The position numbers and the translations under genes are program-made. From assembly GCF_002291425.1 (NCBI RefSeq), contig NZ_CP014136.1, forward strand, positions 4,526,001 through 4,590,000: a stretch of 64,000 bases of DNA, read 5' to 3'. The notes beneath the pieces are model-generated. The model searched no databases and was not told where the DNA came from. It saw only the letters and a program-made list of their open reading frames with translations. The DNA is from Gibbsiella quercinecans. GTDB lineage: Bacteria; Pseudomonadota; Gammaproteobacteria; Enterobacterales; Enterobacteriaceae. Shown piece after piece: positions 39,661 through 48,858 of the stretch (positions are counted from its first letter, which is position 1; each line of letters starts with the position of its first letter).

Positions 39661-40239
39661 TTACGCCGATTGGCCGGTCAGTAATGCCGAGGGGGCCCTG
39701 GCCGTGACGGGGTGACGGCGGCCCAAGGCCAGATACAGGCTTTCCAGCGCTTCTTCCAGGCGCGCCGCTACGCCTTCCTGCAGTTGGATATCGTCGCCGT
39801 TTTGTAATACCTGGCTGTCGTCGGCAAACACGCCGTGCAGAACTTCCTGCGCTTTGAGCGCCGCCAGTACGGGTTTCAGGGCGTAGTCCACGGCCAGCAT
39901 ATGCCCAATGGAACCCCCGGTTGCCAGCGGCAACACCACTTTATGATCCAGCGCGCGCTCCGGCAGCAGATCCAATAGGGTTTTCAGTGCACCGGAAAAC
40001 GACGCTTTATAAACGGGCGTGGCGATCAGTAAACCGTCGGCTTGCGCCAACTGCGCGGTAAATGCCTTGATTTGTGGGCTATTAAAGTTGGCGTACAGCA
40101 AATCTTCAGCGTCAAAATCGTGCAAGGTATAGGCGATCACTTCCACCCCACGCTGTTGCAGCCATTTTTGCCCCAGGGTGAGCAGTGCTGCTGAACGAGA
40201 GGGGAGACGAGGGCTACCCGCCAGTGATATAACCCGCAT
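39661..40239 (-). CDS. ssuE: NAD(P)H-dependent FMN reductase
   Basis: SsuE supplies reduced FMN to the sulfonate monooxygenase SsuD. The 192-residue flavodoxin-like protein has the phosphate-binding loop [17 protein letters not shown] near the N-terminus and [23 protein letters not shown], typical of the family. AAGGAGTCGTC precedes the ATG at 40239. It is the first gene of the reduced ssu cluster; its normal partner SsuD is not encoded here, so it may serve another flavin-dependent enzyme or a distant ssuD copy. Confidence 0.93.
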   Translation of the reverse strand: MRVISLAGSPRLPSRSAALLTLGQKWLQQRGVEVIAYTLHDFDAEDLLYANFNSPQIKAFTAQLAQADGLLIATPVYKASFSGALKTLLDLLPERALDHKVVLPLATGGSIGHMLAVDYALKPVLAALKAQEVLHGVFADDSQVLQNGDDIQLQEGVAARLEEALESLYLALGRRHPVTARAPSALLTGQSA

Positions 40240-40478
40240 GACGACTCCTTATAACTAAAAGTTAGGTTTAATCAGAAAATGTTTATGAAGTGTTTTAAAA
40301 CTACCAGCAAAGTAGGGCGTTGTTTAAATCTCTTTTTTTAATTTTGTTATGAGTTAGTTGGGATTAGGTTGCTCGCATGATGGGGTTGTTAATCTGTCGG
40401 CAGGGAGAAGGCGAGAAATGACGCGATGAACACGCGATTTTTTGCCCTGAATCAATTCCAATTGGCGCTGGGATCCCG

Positions 40479-40521
40479 GATAATACGCCCCCGGTCTGCA
40501 ACCGGGAAATCAGGAGAGTAC
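40479..40521 (+). promoter_or_regulatory. pyrD promoter and start-site-switch leader
   Basis: A -10 GATAAT (40479-40484) puts the start in the run GCCCCC around 40487-40492. Directly after it CCCGGT (40490-40495) pairs with ACCGGG (40501-40506), followed by the CAGGAGAG ribosome site. In E. coli pyrD, transcripts that start with C at high CTP keep a 5' hairpin that blocks translation, while starts a few bases downstream escape it. The same layout is visible here. Confidence 0.65.
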
Positions 40522-41532
40522 ATGTACTACCCCCTCGTCAGGAAAGCGCTATTCCAGTTCGATCCAGAGCGCGCGCATGAATTAACCTTCCAACAGCTGC
40601 GCCGTATTACCGGCACCCCGCTTGAGTTTCTGGTCCGCCAGTCCGTGCCGACAAAGCCGGTAAACTGTATGGGGCTCTCATTTAAAAATCCGTTAGGGCT
40701 GGCCGCCGGCCTGGATAAAGACGGTGACTGTATCGATGCCCTGGGCGCGATGGGCTTCGGCTCTATTGAGGTAGGAACGGTCACGCCGCGCCCTCAGCCA
40801 GGTAATGAAAAGCCCCGCTTGTTTCGCATTGTCGAAGCGGAAGGCCTGATAAACCGAATGGGCTTTAATAATCATGGGGTGGATAACCTGGTCGAGAACG
40901 TTAAAAAATCCCACTTCGGCGGCATTCTTGGGATTAATATTGGCAAGAATAAAGACACCCCGGTTGAGCAAGGAAAAGATGATTATCTGATCTGCATGGA
41001 TAAGATCTATCCTTATGCTGGCTATATTGCGATCAATATATCTTCCCCTAACACCCCCGGTTTAAGATCCTTGCAGTACGGTGAAGCGCTGGACGATCTT
41101 TTAGCGGCGATCAAAAATAAGCAGGCAGAGCTGAATGCCCGCCATCATAAATATGTCCCCGTGGCGGTAAAGATCGCGCCGGATCTTTCTGAAGAAGAAT
41201 TGATCCAAATAGCCGATAGTCTGGTGCGCCATAATATTGACGGTGTGATTGCAACCAACACCACGCTGGATCGTAAATTGGTGCAGGGCCTTAATCACTG
41301 CGAACAAACCGGGGGCTTGAGCGGCCGTCCATTACAGTCAAGCAGCACCGAAGTGATACGCCGTTTATCGCAAGAGCTTCAGGGGCGTTTGCCTATCATC
41401 GGCGTTGGCGGTATTGATTCGCTGATGGCCGCGCGTGAAAAAGTGGCTGCGGGCGCTTCGCTGATACAAATTTATTCCGGGTTTATTTTCCGTGGCCCAG
41501 GTTTGATTAAAGATATCGTTACCCATATCTAA
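40522..41532 (+). CDS. pyrD: Dihydroorotate dehydrogenase (quinone)
   Basis: PyrD oxidises dihydroorotate to orotate with FMN and quinone at the inner membrane, the fourth step of UMP synthesis. The 336-residue class 2 enzyme has an N-terminal membrane-binding helix region, AAGLDKDG, the [11 protein letters not shown] segment with catalytic Ser175, and [14 protein letters not shown] near the end. The frame is open from 40426, but that start would precede the promoter; CAGGAGAG fixes 40522. Confidence 0.97.
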   Translation: MYYPLVRKALFQFDPERAHELTFQQLRRITGTPLEFLVRQSVPTKPVNCMGLSFKNPLGLAAGLDKDGDCIDALGAMGFGSIEVGTVTPRPQPGNEKPRLFRIVEAEGLINRMGFNNHGVDNLVENVKKSHFGGILGINIGKNKDTPVEQGKDDYLICMDKIYPYAGYIAINISSPNTPGLRSLQYGEALDDLLAAIKNKQAELNARHHKYVPVAVKIAPDLSEEELIQIADSLVRHNIDGVIATNTTLDRKLVQGLNHCEQTGGLSGRPLQSSSTEVIRRLSQELQGRLPIIGVGGIDSLMAAREKVAAGASLIQIYSGFIFRGPGLIKDIVTHI

Positions 41533-41706
41533 TATTTTTCCTTTCATACCGTGCTGGGGGTTTATTTCTGCTCCCGGCTCGTTTATATTTTGTTCGTTGG
41601 CATAAATATTGTTCGCGGAATTATCCGATGTTTAAGCGACATTGGCGATGTTAGCATCGTCGCTTGGGGTAAATACGGCGTTGGCTCGAGGCGAAAAGGA
41701 TAACTA

Positions 41707-42258
41707 ATGAAGATAAAACCTGACGATAATTGGCGTTGGTATTTTGACGCTGAACACGATCGGCTAATGCTCGATTTGGCTAATGGTATGATCTTCCGTT
41801 CGCGTTTTCCGGCAAAAATGCTAACCCCGGATGCGTTTGCTGAATGCGCTTTTTGCGTTGACGACGCGGCGCTTTATTTCACCTATGACGAGCAATGCAA
41901 ACAAATTAACCTGAGCAACGAGCAGCGGGCCGAATTGGTATTGAACGCGCTGGTGGCCTTTCGCTTCCTCAAACCGTTGATGCCCAAAAGTTGGCACTTC
42001 TCGCAGCAACATTTTCCGCTGCAGCCGAAAAACGGCGAACTGGCGGCGGTGAAGGTAATGGCCAGTAATGAAGAAGCTCGCCTGTTGGTGGTGGAAGCCG
42101 GCGATAACGCCAGCCTGTGCCTGCTGGCGCAGGGTCAACTGTCGCTGGCGGGCCGCACCATGATTTTGGGTGATGCCATCAAGGTCATGCACGATCGCCT
42201 CAAACCCTATGAGCAGGCCAACGCCGCTCCCCGCGCCTCGCTGCGTAATACGGCTTAA
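41707..42258 (+). CDS. zapC: Cell division protein ZapC
   Basis: ZapC binds FtsZ and promotes bundling of its filaments in the early division ring. The 183-residue cytoplasmic protein matches the family along its length, starting [20 protein letters not shown] and including LTPDAF and the [14 protein letters not shown] segment near the end. AAGGA lies upstream of the ATG. Its stop codon TAA overlaps the ycbX stop on the other strand. Confidence 0.93.
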   Translation: MKIKPDDNWRWYFDAEHDRLMLDLANGMIFRSRFPAKMLTPDAFAECAFCVDDAALYFTYDEQCKQINLSNEQRAELVLNALVAFRFLKPLMPKSWHFSQQHFPLQPKNGELAAVKVMASNEEARLLVVEAGDNASLCLLAQGQLSLAGRTMILGDAIKVMHDRLKPYEQANAAPRASLRNTA

Positions 42259-43358
42259 GCCAGCTTCAGATCGCTTTCCGGTATGCAACTGCATGCCAGT
42301 ATGGTGCCATCCGCCGCCACGGCGCTTTTCTTCAACGGTGCGACTTTGCCGCTGAGCAACGCCATATGGCAGCTGCCGCAAACGCCCGCGCGGCAGGAAT
42401 AGGGGATGCGGATGCCTTGTTGTTCCAACTGTTCCAGCAGGATTTGCTGGTTATTGCCCTGAAAGATCTTCCCTGCGTATTCAATCGTGACCGGCCGTTC
42501 GCGCTGCTGCGGCGCCTGTACGCTCTCGACGACCTTCCCTCTGCCATAGGGGCGTGGCGGCTTCAGGGCCAAGACATCGACCGTATCCCCCACGCGAATA
42601 ATACCGCTGGTGCGTGCAATCATGTTCTGGCCAAAATCCACATCGCCGTTATCGGCGGTACGGAATTGCTGTAACGTGCTCAGGGGCTCACCGCTTGGAT
42701 GTTTGCGCCCGCGTTCGGTGCTGACGGTGGTCAGTACACAGCGGCTGCACGGTTTCACCAGGTCAAAAATAACATTGCCGATACGAATAGTTTGCCAACC
42801 GTCTTCGGCCCAGGCCGCGGTACCGCTTATCACCAGGTTCGGCCTGAACTGTTCCATTTTAACGCTGCTGGGGCAGCGCTGCTGCACATCATGCAATGAG
42901 GCTTCATTGGCCAGCAAAAAGGGATAACCGTCGGCAAAAGAGAGCGGAACTTCGGGGTGTTTTTTTACCCGGCGGGTGAGCTCCGGCCCCAGCCAGCGTA
43001 GCTGTACGCTGCGGCGGAAATAGCCGCTAAGCCACTGATTCACCGCCGGTGGCGCGATTAGCGCGGTGAAGTGGTTACCCCATACTTCAGTGGGGTGTGC
43101 TTGCCGGCTAAAATCGCTGAAGCGGATAGTCATGCTTTCGCCGTCCGGCGCGTTTAAATGCAGGCCATCGGCCAGCAGCGCCGGCGTGAACAGCACCATT
43201 TGCGGGTATTGGCGTGCGGTGATAAAAGTGCCGTCCGGCTCGGTGACCATAAACGAACGATCAAATGCCAGCCCTTGGTGCGCAACCTGCGCATGGGAGA
43301 GCTGCAAACCACGTAGCGATTTGACCGGATGGACATAAAGACGCGAAAGTGTAATCAC
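42255..43358 (-). CDS. ycbX: YcbX, MOSC-domain protein with 2Fe-2S ferredoxin domain
   Basis: YcbX contributes to detoxification of N-hydroxylated base analogues together with molybdenum cofactor. The 367-residue protein has a MOSC N-terminal beta-barrel domain, the MOSC domain with [20 protein letters not shown], where the cysteine is the likely cofactor ligand, and a C-terminal ferredoxin domain with the plant-type cluster motif [12 protein letters not shown] and a later LACSC cysteine. It is divergent from rlmKL and convergent with zapC. Confidence 0.94.
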   Translation of the reverse strand: MITLSRLYVHPVKSLRGLQLSHAQVAHQGLAFDRSFMVTEPDGTFITARQYPQMVLFTPALLADGLHLNAPDGESMTIRFSDFSRQAHPTEVWGNHFTALIAPPAVNQWLSGYFRRSVQLRWLGPELTRRVKKHPEVPLSFADGYPFLLANEASLHDVQQRCPSSVKMEQFRPNLVISGTAAWAEDGWQTIRIGNVIFDLVKPCSRCVLTTVSTERGRKHPSGEPLSTLQQFRTADNGDVDFGQNMIARTSGIIRVGDTVDVLALKPPRPYGRGKVVESVQAPQQRERPVTIEYAGKIFQGNNQQILLEQLEQQGIRIPYSCRAGVCGSCHMALLSGKVAPLKKSAVAADGTILACSCIPESDLKLA

Positions 43359-43398
43359 CTTATCTCCGTGTGATTATTAAATAGAAAGAGGCAACTTT

Positions 43399-43426
43399 AT
43401 GACAAGCGGTCTGGATTAGCTATAAT
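43399..43426 (+). promoter_or_regulatory. Sigma-70 promoter of rlmKL
   Basis: ATGACA (43399-43404, 5 of 6) and a perfect TATAAT (43421-43426) are 16 bases apart. The start near 43433 lies downstream of the ATG at 43425, which excludes that codon and supports 43461. Confidence 0.7.
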
Positions 43427-43460
43427 GCGCAACAATTTTCTTTTTGGTGATAAGTACGAT

Positions 43461-45581
43461 ATGAACTCTCTGTTTGCCAGCACAGCGCGTGGCCTGGAAG
43501 AACTGTTAAAAAGCGAACTGGAAGCGCTTGGCGCCCATGCCTGCAAAGTGGTGCAGGGTGGGGTACATTTTCAGGGTGACGATCGTCTTCTGTACCAAAG
43601 CCTGCTGTGGAGCCGCCTGGCTTCACGTATTCTGTTGCCGCTCAACGAATTCCGTGTGCACAGCGATCTGGACCTTTACCTTGGCGTACAGGCCATTGAC
43701 TGGTCAACGATCTTTAGCGTTGATGACACCTTTGCCGTGCATTTTAGCGGTGTTAATGAAGAGATCCGCAACAGCCAATATGGCGCATTGAAAGTGAAAG
43801 ATGCGATCGTCGACAGTTTCACCCGCAAGCTTGATCAGCGCCCGAGCGTTGCCAAGCAACAGCCGGACATCCGCATTAACGTGTTCCTGCAGCGTGATAC
43901 GGCAAGCGTCGCACTCGATCTGAGCGGTGAAGGCCTGCACCAGCGCGGCTACCGCGATCTCACCGGCCTGGCGCCGCTGAAGGAAAACTTGGCTGCGGCC
44001 ATCGTGCAACGCTCCGGCTGGCAGGCGGGCATGCCGATGCTCGATCCGATGTGCGGTTCCGGCACCTTGCTGATCGAAGCGGCGATGATCGCCAGTGATC
44101 GCGCGCCGGGCCTGCAACGCCAGCACTGGGGCTTTACCGCCTGGCGCGGGCATAATGCCGAGCTATGGCGCGAACTGCTTGCCGAAGCCCAGGTGCGCGC
44201 ACGCCGCGGCCTGCAGGAAACCCCCTCCCGCTTTTTCGGCTCGGATATCGATCGCCGGGTGATTGAGATTGCGCGCGCTAATGCGCGCCGCTCCGGTGTT
44301 GGCGAACTGATAACCTTTAACGTCAATGACGTCAGTAAGCTGACTAATCCGCTGCCGGACGGCCCGCAGGGCATCGTGCTGAGCAACCCGCCTTACGGCG
44401 AGCGCCTGGAAAGCGAACCGGCGCTGATTGCCCTGCATAATATGCTGGGGCGGGTGATGAAAAGCGCCTTTGGCGGTTGGCAACTCTCGTTGTTCAGCGC
44501 ATCGCCGGAGCTGTTGAGTTGTCTGCAACTGCGTGCCGAGCGCCAGTTCAAGGCGAAAAACGGCCCGCTGGACTGTGTGCAGAAAAATTACCGGTTGGCG
44601 GAAACGGCGGCGGGGGGCGGCGTGCAGGTCGCGGAAGATTTCGCCAACCGCCTGCGCAAAAACCTGAAAAAACTGGATAAATGGGCCAGGCAGCAGGGCA
44701 TTGAATGCTATCGTCTGTACGATGCGGATCTGCCGGAGTATAACGTAGCGGTGGATCGCTATGGCAGCAAGGTTGTGGTGCAAGAGTATGCGCCGCCGAA
44801 AACGGTGGATGCGCAGAAGGCCCGCCAGCGCCTGTTTGACGTGATCAACGCCACGATGGCGGTGCTGGAACTGTCGTCCAACCAACTGGTGATGAAAACC
44901 CGTGAGCGCCAGAAAGGCAAAAACCAGTATGAGAAGCTGGCGCAGAAGGGGGAATTTATGCTGGTGGAAGAATTCCGCGCCAAGCTATGGGTGAACCTGA
45001 CGGATTATCTGGATACCGGGCTGTTTCTCGACCACCGTAATGCACGCCGCATGCTCGGGGAAATGAGCGCCGGCAAGGATTTCCTTAACCTGTTCGCCTA
45101 CACCGGCACCGCCAGTGTGCACGCCGGGCTGGGGGGCGCGCGTTCCACCACCACCGTAGATATGTCGCGCACCTATCTGGAATGGGCGGAAAAGAACCTG
45201 CGGGCGAACGATCTGGTGGGCAGACAGCACCGATTGATACAGGCCGACTGCCTGTCCTGGCTGCATAATGCCAACGAACAGTTCGACGTGATTTTCATCG
45301 ATCCGCCAACGTTCTCCAATTCCAAGCGGATGGAAAACACCTTTGATGTTCAGCGCGATCATCTGGCGCTGATGAAAGATTTGAAACGTTTGCTGCGCCG
45401 TAACGGGACGATTATGTTCTCCAACAACAAGCGCGGCTTCCAAATGGATCTGGCCGGTCTTGGCGCATTGGGTCTGGCGGCGAAAGAAATCACCGCTCAG
45501 ACGCTGTCGCAGGATTTTGCCCGTAACCGTCAGATCCATAACTGTTGGCTGGTGACCCATGCCGGCGAAGGAAAAGAATAG
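43461..45581 (+). CDS. rlmL: Bifunctional 23S rRNA methyltransferase (m2G2445 and m7G2069)
   Basis: RlmKL is a fusion of two SAM methyltransferases that modify 23S rRNA: the N-terminal RlmL part methylates N2 of G2445 and the C-terminal RlmK part N7 of G2069. The 706-residue protein has a THUMP domain (about 45-155), motif [15 protein letters not shown], catalytic SNPPYGERL, and in the second half FLNLFAYTG and [10 protein letters not shown]. The start at 43461 ([16 protein letters not shown]) fits the family. uup follows two bases after the stop. Confidence 0.96.
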   Translation: MNSLFASTARGLEELLKSELEALGAHACKVVQGGVHFQGDDRLLYQSLLWSRLASRILLPLNEFRVHSDLDLYLGVQAIDWSTIFSVDDTFAVHFSGVNEEIRNSQYGALKVKDAIVDSFTRKLDQRPSVAKQQPDIRINVFLQRDTASVALDLSGEGLHQRGYRDLTGLAPLKENLAAAIVQRSGWQAGMPMLDPMCGSGTLLIEAAMIASDRAPGLQRQHWGFTAWRGHNAELWRELLAEAQVRARRGLQETPSRFFGSDIDRRVIEIARANARRSGVGELITFNVNDVSKLTNPLPDGPQGIVLSNPPYGERLESEPALIALHNMLGRVMKSAFGGWQLSLFSASPELLSCLQLRAERQFKAKNGPLDCVQKNYRLAETAAGGGVQVAEDFANRLRKNLKKLDKWARQQGIECYRLYDADLPEYNVAVDRYGSKVVVQEYAPPKTVDAQKARQRLFDVINATMAVLELSSNQLVMKTRERQKGKNQYEKLAQKGEFMLVEEFRAKLWVNLTDYLDTGLFLDHRNARRMLGEMSAGKDFLNLFAYTGTASVHAGLGGARSTTTVDMSRTYLEWAEKNLRANDLVGRQHRLIQADCLSWLHNANEQFDVIFIDPPTFSNSKRMENTFDVQRDHLALMKDLKRLLRRNGTIMFSNNKRGFQMDLAGLGALGLAAKEITAQTLSQDFARNRQIHNCWLVTHAGEGKE

Positions 45582-45583
45582 TT

Positions 45584-47488
45584 ATGTCGTTAATCAGCAT
45601 GTCCGGTGCCTGGCTGTCTTTCAGCGATGCGCCGCTTTTAGATAACACTGAAATTCACATCGAAGACAACGAACGCGTTTGTCTGGTGGGGCGCAATGGC
45701 GCCGGGAAATCCACCTTGCTGAAGATCCTTGGCAAGGAAATCCCACTTGATGATGGGCGCATCGTGTATGAGCAGGATCTGATCGTCGCCCGGCTGCAAC
45801 AGGATCCGCCGCGTAATATCGGCGGCACCGTGTTTGATTTTGTTGCCGAAGGCGTGGCGGAGCAGGCGGAGCACCTGAAAGCCTACCATGACATTTCCAA
45901 GCGGGTGGAGCAGGATCCGAGCGAGAAAAACCTGGCGCGCATGGCGCAGATTATGGAAGTGCTGGATCATCAGGGCCTGTGGCAACTTGATAGCCGCATC
46001 AGCGAAGTACTGGCGCAGCTTGGCCTGGACGGCAACGCCCAGCTTTCATCGCTGTCCGGCGGCTGGCTGCGTAAAGCGGCGCTTGGCCGGGCACTGGTCA
46101 GCGCACCGCGCGTGCTATTGCTGGATGAGCCAACCAACCACCTGGATATTGAAACGATCGACTGGCTGGAAGGGTTCCTGAAAGAATTCCAGGGCAGCAT
46201 TGTCTTTATTTCTCACGACCGTTCATTCATCCGCAATATGGCAACGCGTATTGTGGATCTTGACCGCGGCAAACTGGTTTCCTGGCCGGGCAATTACGAT
46301 CAGTACCTGCTAGGTAAAGAAGAAGCGCTGCGGGTTGAAGAATTGCAGAATGCGGAATTTGATCGCAAGTTGGCGCAGGAAGAGGTATGGATCCGCCAGG
46401 GCATCAAGGCGCGGCGCACCCGTAACGAAGGGCGCGTGCGTGCGCTGAAGGCGTTGCGTACGGAACGCTCTGAGCGGCGTGAAGTGATGGGCGCGGCCAA
46501 AATGCAGGTGGAAGAAGCGGTGCGTTCCGGCAAGATCGTGTTTGAGCTGGAAAACGTCAATTATCAGGTTGGCAATAAAGTGCTGGTGCGTGATTTCTCC
46601 GCGCAGGTGCAGCGCGGCGACAAAATAGCGCTGGTGGGCCCGAATGGCTGCGGCAAAACGACGTTGCTGAAGCTGATGCTCGGCCAACTGAAGGCCGACA
46701 GCGGGCGGGTGCACTGCGGCACCAAGCTGGAGGTGGCCTATTTTGACCAGCACCGCGCCGAGCTGGATCCAGATCGCACGGTGATGGACAACCTGGCGGA
46801 AGGCAAGCAGGAGGTGATGGTCAATGGCCGTTCCCGCCATGTGCTTGGCTATCTGCAGGACTTCCTGTTCCATCCGAAGCGCGCCATGACGCCGGTGAAG
46901 GCGTTGTCCGGCGGTGAACGTAACCGTCTGCTGTTGGCCAAGCTGTTTCTGAAGCCAAGCAACCTGCTGATCCTTGACGAACCGACCAACGATCTGGATG
47001 TTGAGACACTCGAACTGTTGGAAGAATTGATCGACAGCTACCAAGGCACCGTGCTGTTAGTGAGCCACGATCGTCAGTTTGTGGACAACTCAGTTACCGA
47101 ATGTTGGATCTTCGAGGGCAATGGCGTGATCAAGGCCTTTGTCGGTGGCTATTATGATGCCCATCACCAGCGGGCGACGGCGCAGCCTATCCGCCAGGCC
47201 GCCATCAGCCAGGCCAAACCGGTTGCAGAGAAAAAAGCCGAACAGCCGAAAAAAACCGCAGCGAAGCTAAGCTACAACTTGCTGCGCGAGCTGGAACAAC
47301 TGCCGCAGCGGCTGGAGCAGTTGGAGGCCGAAATTGAAACCATGCAGGCGCAGGTCAGCGATGCTGATTTCTTCTCGCGGCCGCACAGCGAGACGCAGCA
47401 GGTGTTGTCCGATCTGGCCGCGGCGGAAAAGCAGTTGGAAGAGGCATTTGCCCGCTGGGAAGAATTGGAAGCCATGAAAAACGGTTAA
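45584..47488 (+). CDS. uup: ABC-F ATPase Uup
   Basis: Uup is a soluble ABC-F protein that acts on ribosomes or branched DNA and affects transposon precise excision. The 634-residue protein has two ATPase domains: Walker A GRNGAGKS (36-43) and GPNGCGKT, signatures LSGGWLRK and LSGGERNR, and two LLDEPTNHLD/ILDEPTNDLD Walker B motifs. An arginine- and glutamate-rich linker joins them, and a C-terminal coiled-coil DNA-binding domain (about 555-634) follows. The longer frame from 45545 runs back into rlmKL and is not used. Confidence 0.95.
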   Translation: MSLISMSGAWLSFSDAPLLDNTEIHIEDNERVCLVGRNGAGKSTLLKILGKEIPLDDGRIVYEQDLIVARLQQDPPRNIGGTVFDFVAEGVAEQAEHLKAYHDISKRVEQDPSEKNLARMAQIMEVLDHQGLWQLDSRISEVLAQLGLDGNAQLSSLSGGWLRKAALGRALVSAPRVLLLDEPTNHLDIETIDWLEGFLKEFQGSIVFISHDRSFIRNMATRIVDLDRGKLVSWPGNYDQYLLGKEEALRVEELQNAEFDRKLAQEEVWIRQGIKARRTRNEGRVRALKALRTERSERREVMGAAKMQVEEAVRSGKIVFELENVNYQVGNKVLVRDFSAQVQRGDKIALVGPNGCGKTTLLKLMLGQLKADSGRVHCGTKLEVAYFDQHRAELDPDRTVMDNLAEGKQEVMVNGRSRHVLGYLQDFLFHPKRAMTPVKALSGGERNRLLLAKLFLKPSNLLILDEPTNDLDVETLELLEELIDSYQGTVLLVSHDRQFVDNSVTECWIFEGNGVIKAFVGGYYDAHHQRATAQPIRQAAISQAKPVAEKKAEQPKKTAAKLSYNLLRELEQLPQRLEQLEAEIETMQAQVSDADFFSRPHSETQQVLSDLAAAEKQLEEAFARWEELEAMKNG

Positions 47489-47498
47489 TTGGCCGATA

Positions 47499-47522
47499 CC
47501 GCCCACGTGCTGCAGTGGGCGG
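47499..47522 (+). other. Hairpin between uup and pqiA
   Basis: CCGCCCAC and GTGGGCGG form an 8-bp stem with an 8-base loop, but only AGTTT follows. It is at most a weak terminator. Confidence 0.45.
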
Positions 47523-47558
47523 AGTTTCACCGGTAACGATGTTGCATAAAGGAGATAT

Positions 47559-48857
47559 ATGGTGTGTTCACACAGCCATCACGAGCAGCATAACGCTATA
47601 AACGCGGGCGATCGCCAGGGTGACATGATGTTATGCCCACAGTGCGATATGCTGGTGCGGCTGCCGCCGTTGGCTTATGGCTCGAAAGCGGTTTGCCCGC
47701 GCTGCCACACCGTGCTTTCAGCTCGCTGGGATGAACCGCGCAAACGGCCGATTGGCTATGCGATTAGCGCACTGTTTATGCTGGTGCTGGCCAATATTTT
47801 CCCGTTCGTCAATATGCGCGTTGCCGGCCTGAGTAATGAAATTCAACTGACGCAGATCCCACAGGTTATGCTGGCGGAAGATTACGCCAGCCTGGCCACG
47901 CTGTTTATGGTGTTCGTCCAACTGATCCCTGCATTTTGCATGCTGAGCATTATTTTGCTGTGTGGCAAAGTGCGCATGGCGCCGGTGCTGAAAAAATGGA
48001 TGGCCCGCCAGCTGTTCCGCTTCAAAACCTGGTGCATGGTTGAAATCTTTCTTGCCGGGGTGCTGGTGAGTTTCGTGAAGCTGATGGCCTATGGCGATAT
48101 CGGCATTGGCCCCAGTTTTATTCCCTATTGTCTGTTTTGTCTGCTGCAGGTGCGCGCTTTCCAGTGCGTCGACCGGCGTTGGCTATGGAATGATATCCAG
48201 CCGGCGCCGCACGTTGCCCTGCCGATGGCGCCTGGGCGCACCGGGTTGCGCCAGGGGCTGCGCAATTGTGCGTGCTGCGGGGCGATCCTGCCAGCCGGGC
48301 AGCAACGATGCCCGCGTTGCCACACCACGGGCTATGTGCGCCGCCGCCATAGCGTGCAGTGGACGATGGCGCTGCTTATCACCTCGATAATGCTGTATAT
48401 CCCGGCCAATCTATTGCCGATTATGGTGACGGAAGCGCTGGGCAATAAAATGACGTCGACCATTATGGCCGGTGTGGTTCTGCTGTGGGGGGAAGGATCT
48501 TACCCGGTGGCGCTGGTGATTTTTATCGCCAGCATCATGGTGCCCACGTTGAAGATGCTGGCTATCGGTTGGCTCTGCTGGGATGTGAAAAATAAGCATA
48601 AGGTCAAGGCAGATAACGAACGTATGCACTTGATTTATGAGGTAGTCGAATTTGTTGGCCGTTGGTCAATGATCGACGTGTTTGTTATCGCCGTATTGTC
48701 GGCATTGGTGCGCATGGGGCAATTGATGAGTATTTATCCTGCTGCCGGGGCGCTGCTGTTTGCCATGGTCGTGATCCTTACGATGTTTGCAGCCATGACG
48801 TTTGATCCTCGTCTTACCTGGGATCGCGTAAGTGAAACAATAAAGAAGGAGCCGTAA
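47559..48857 (+). CDS. pqiA: Intermembrane transport protein PqiA
   Basis: PqiA is the inner-membrane part of the Pqi lipid-transport bridge and is induced by paraquat in E. coli. The 432-residue protein has duplicated modules, each a cytoplasmic zinc-ribbon-like CxxC pair (CPQC with CPRC; CACC with CPRC) followed by four membrane helices. AAGGAGATAT precedes ATG 47559. The N-terminus, with a His-rich SHSHHEQHN stretch, is about 15 residues longer than in E. coli. One base separates its stop from the pqiB start. Confidence 0.95.
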   Translation: MVCSHSHHEQHNAINAGDRQGDMMLCPQCDMLVRLPPLAYGSKAVCPRCHTVLSARWDEPRKRPIGYAISALFMLVLANIFPFVNMRVAGLSNEIQLTQIPQVMLAEDYASLATLFMVFVQLIPAFCMLSIILLCGKVRMAPVLKKWMARQLFRFKTWCMVEIFLAGVLVSFVKLMAYGDIGIGPSFIPYCLFCLLQVRAFQCVDRRWLWNDIQPAPHVALPMAPGRTGLRQGLRNCACCGAILPAGQQRCPRCHTTGYVRRRHSVQWTMALLITSIMLYIPANLLPIMVTEALGNKMTSTIMAGVVLLWGEGSYPVALVIFIASIMVPTLKMLAIGWLCWDVKNKHKVKADNERMHLIYEVVEFVGRWSMIDVFVIAVLSALVRMGQLMSIYPAAGALLFAMVVILTMFAAMTFDPRLTWDRVSETIKKEP

Positions 48858-48858
48858 G

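Noticed and set aside
37345..40260. Composite or genomic-island explanation for the IS200-ssu region
   Set aside because: There are no integrase, attachment repeats or compositional change; single-element insertion plus deletion explains it.
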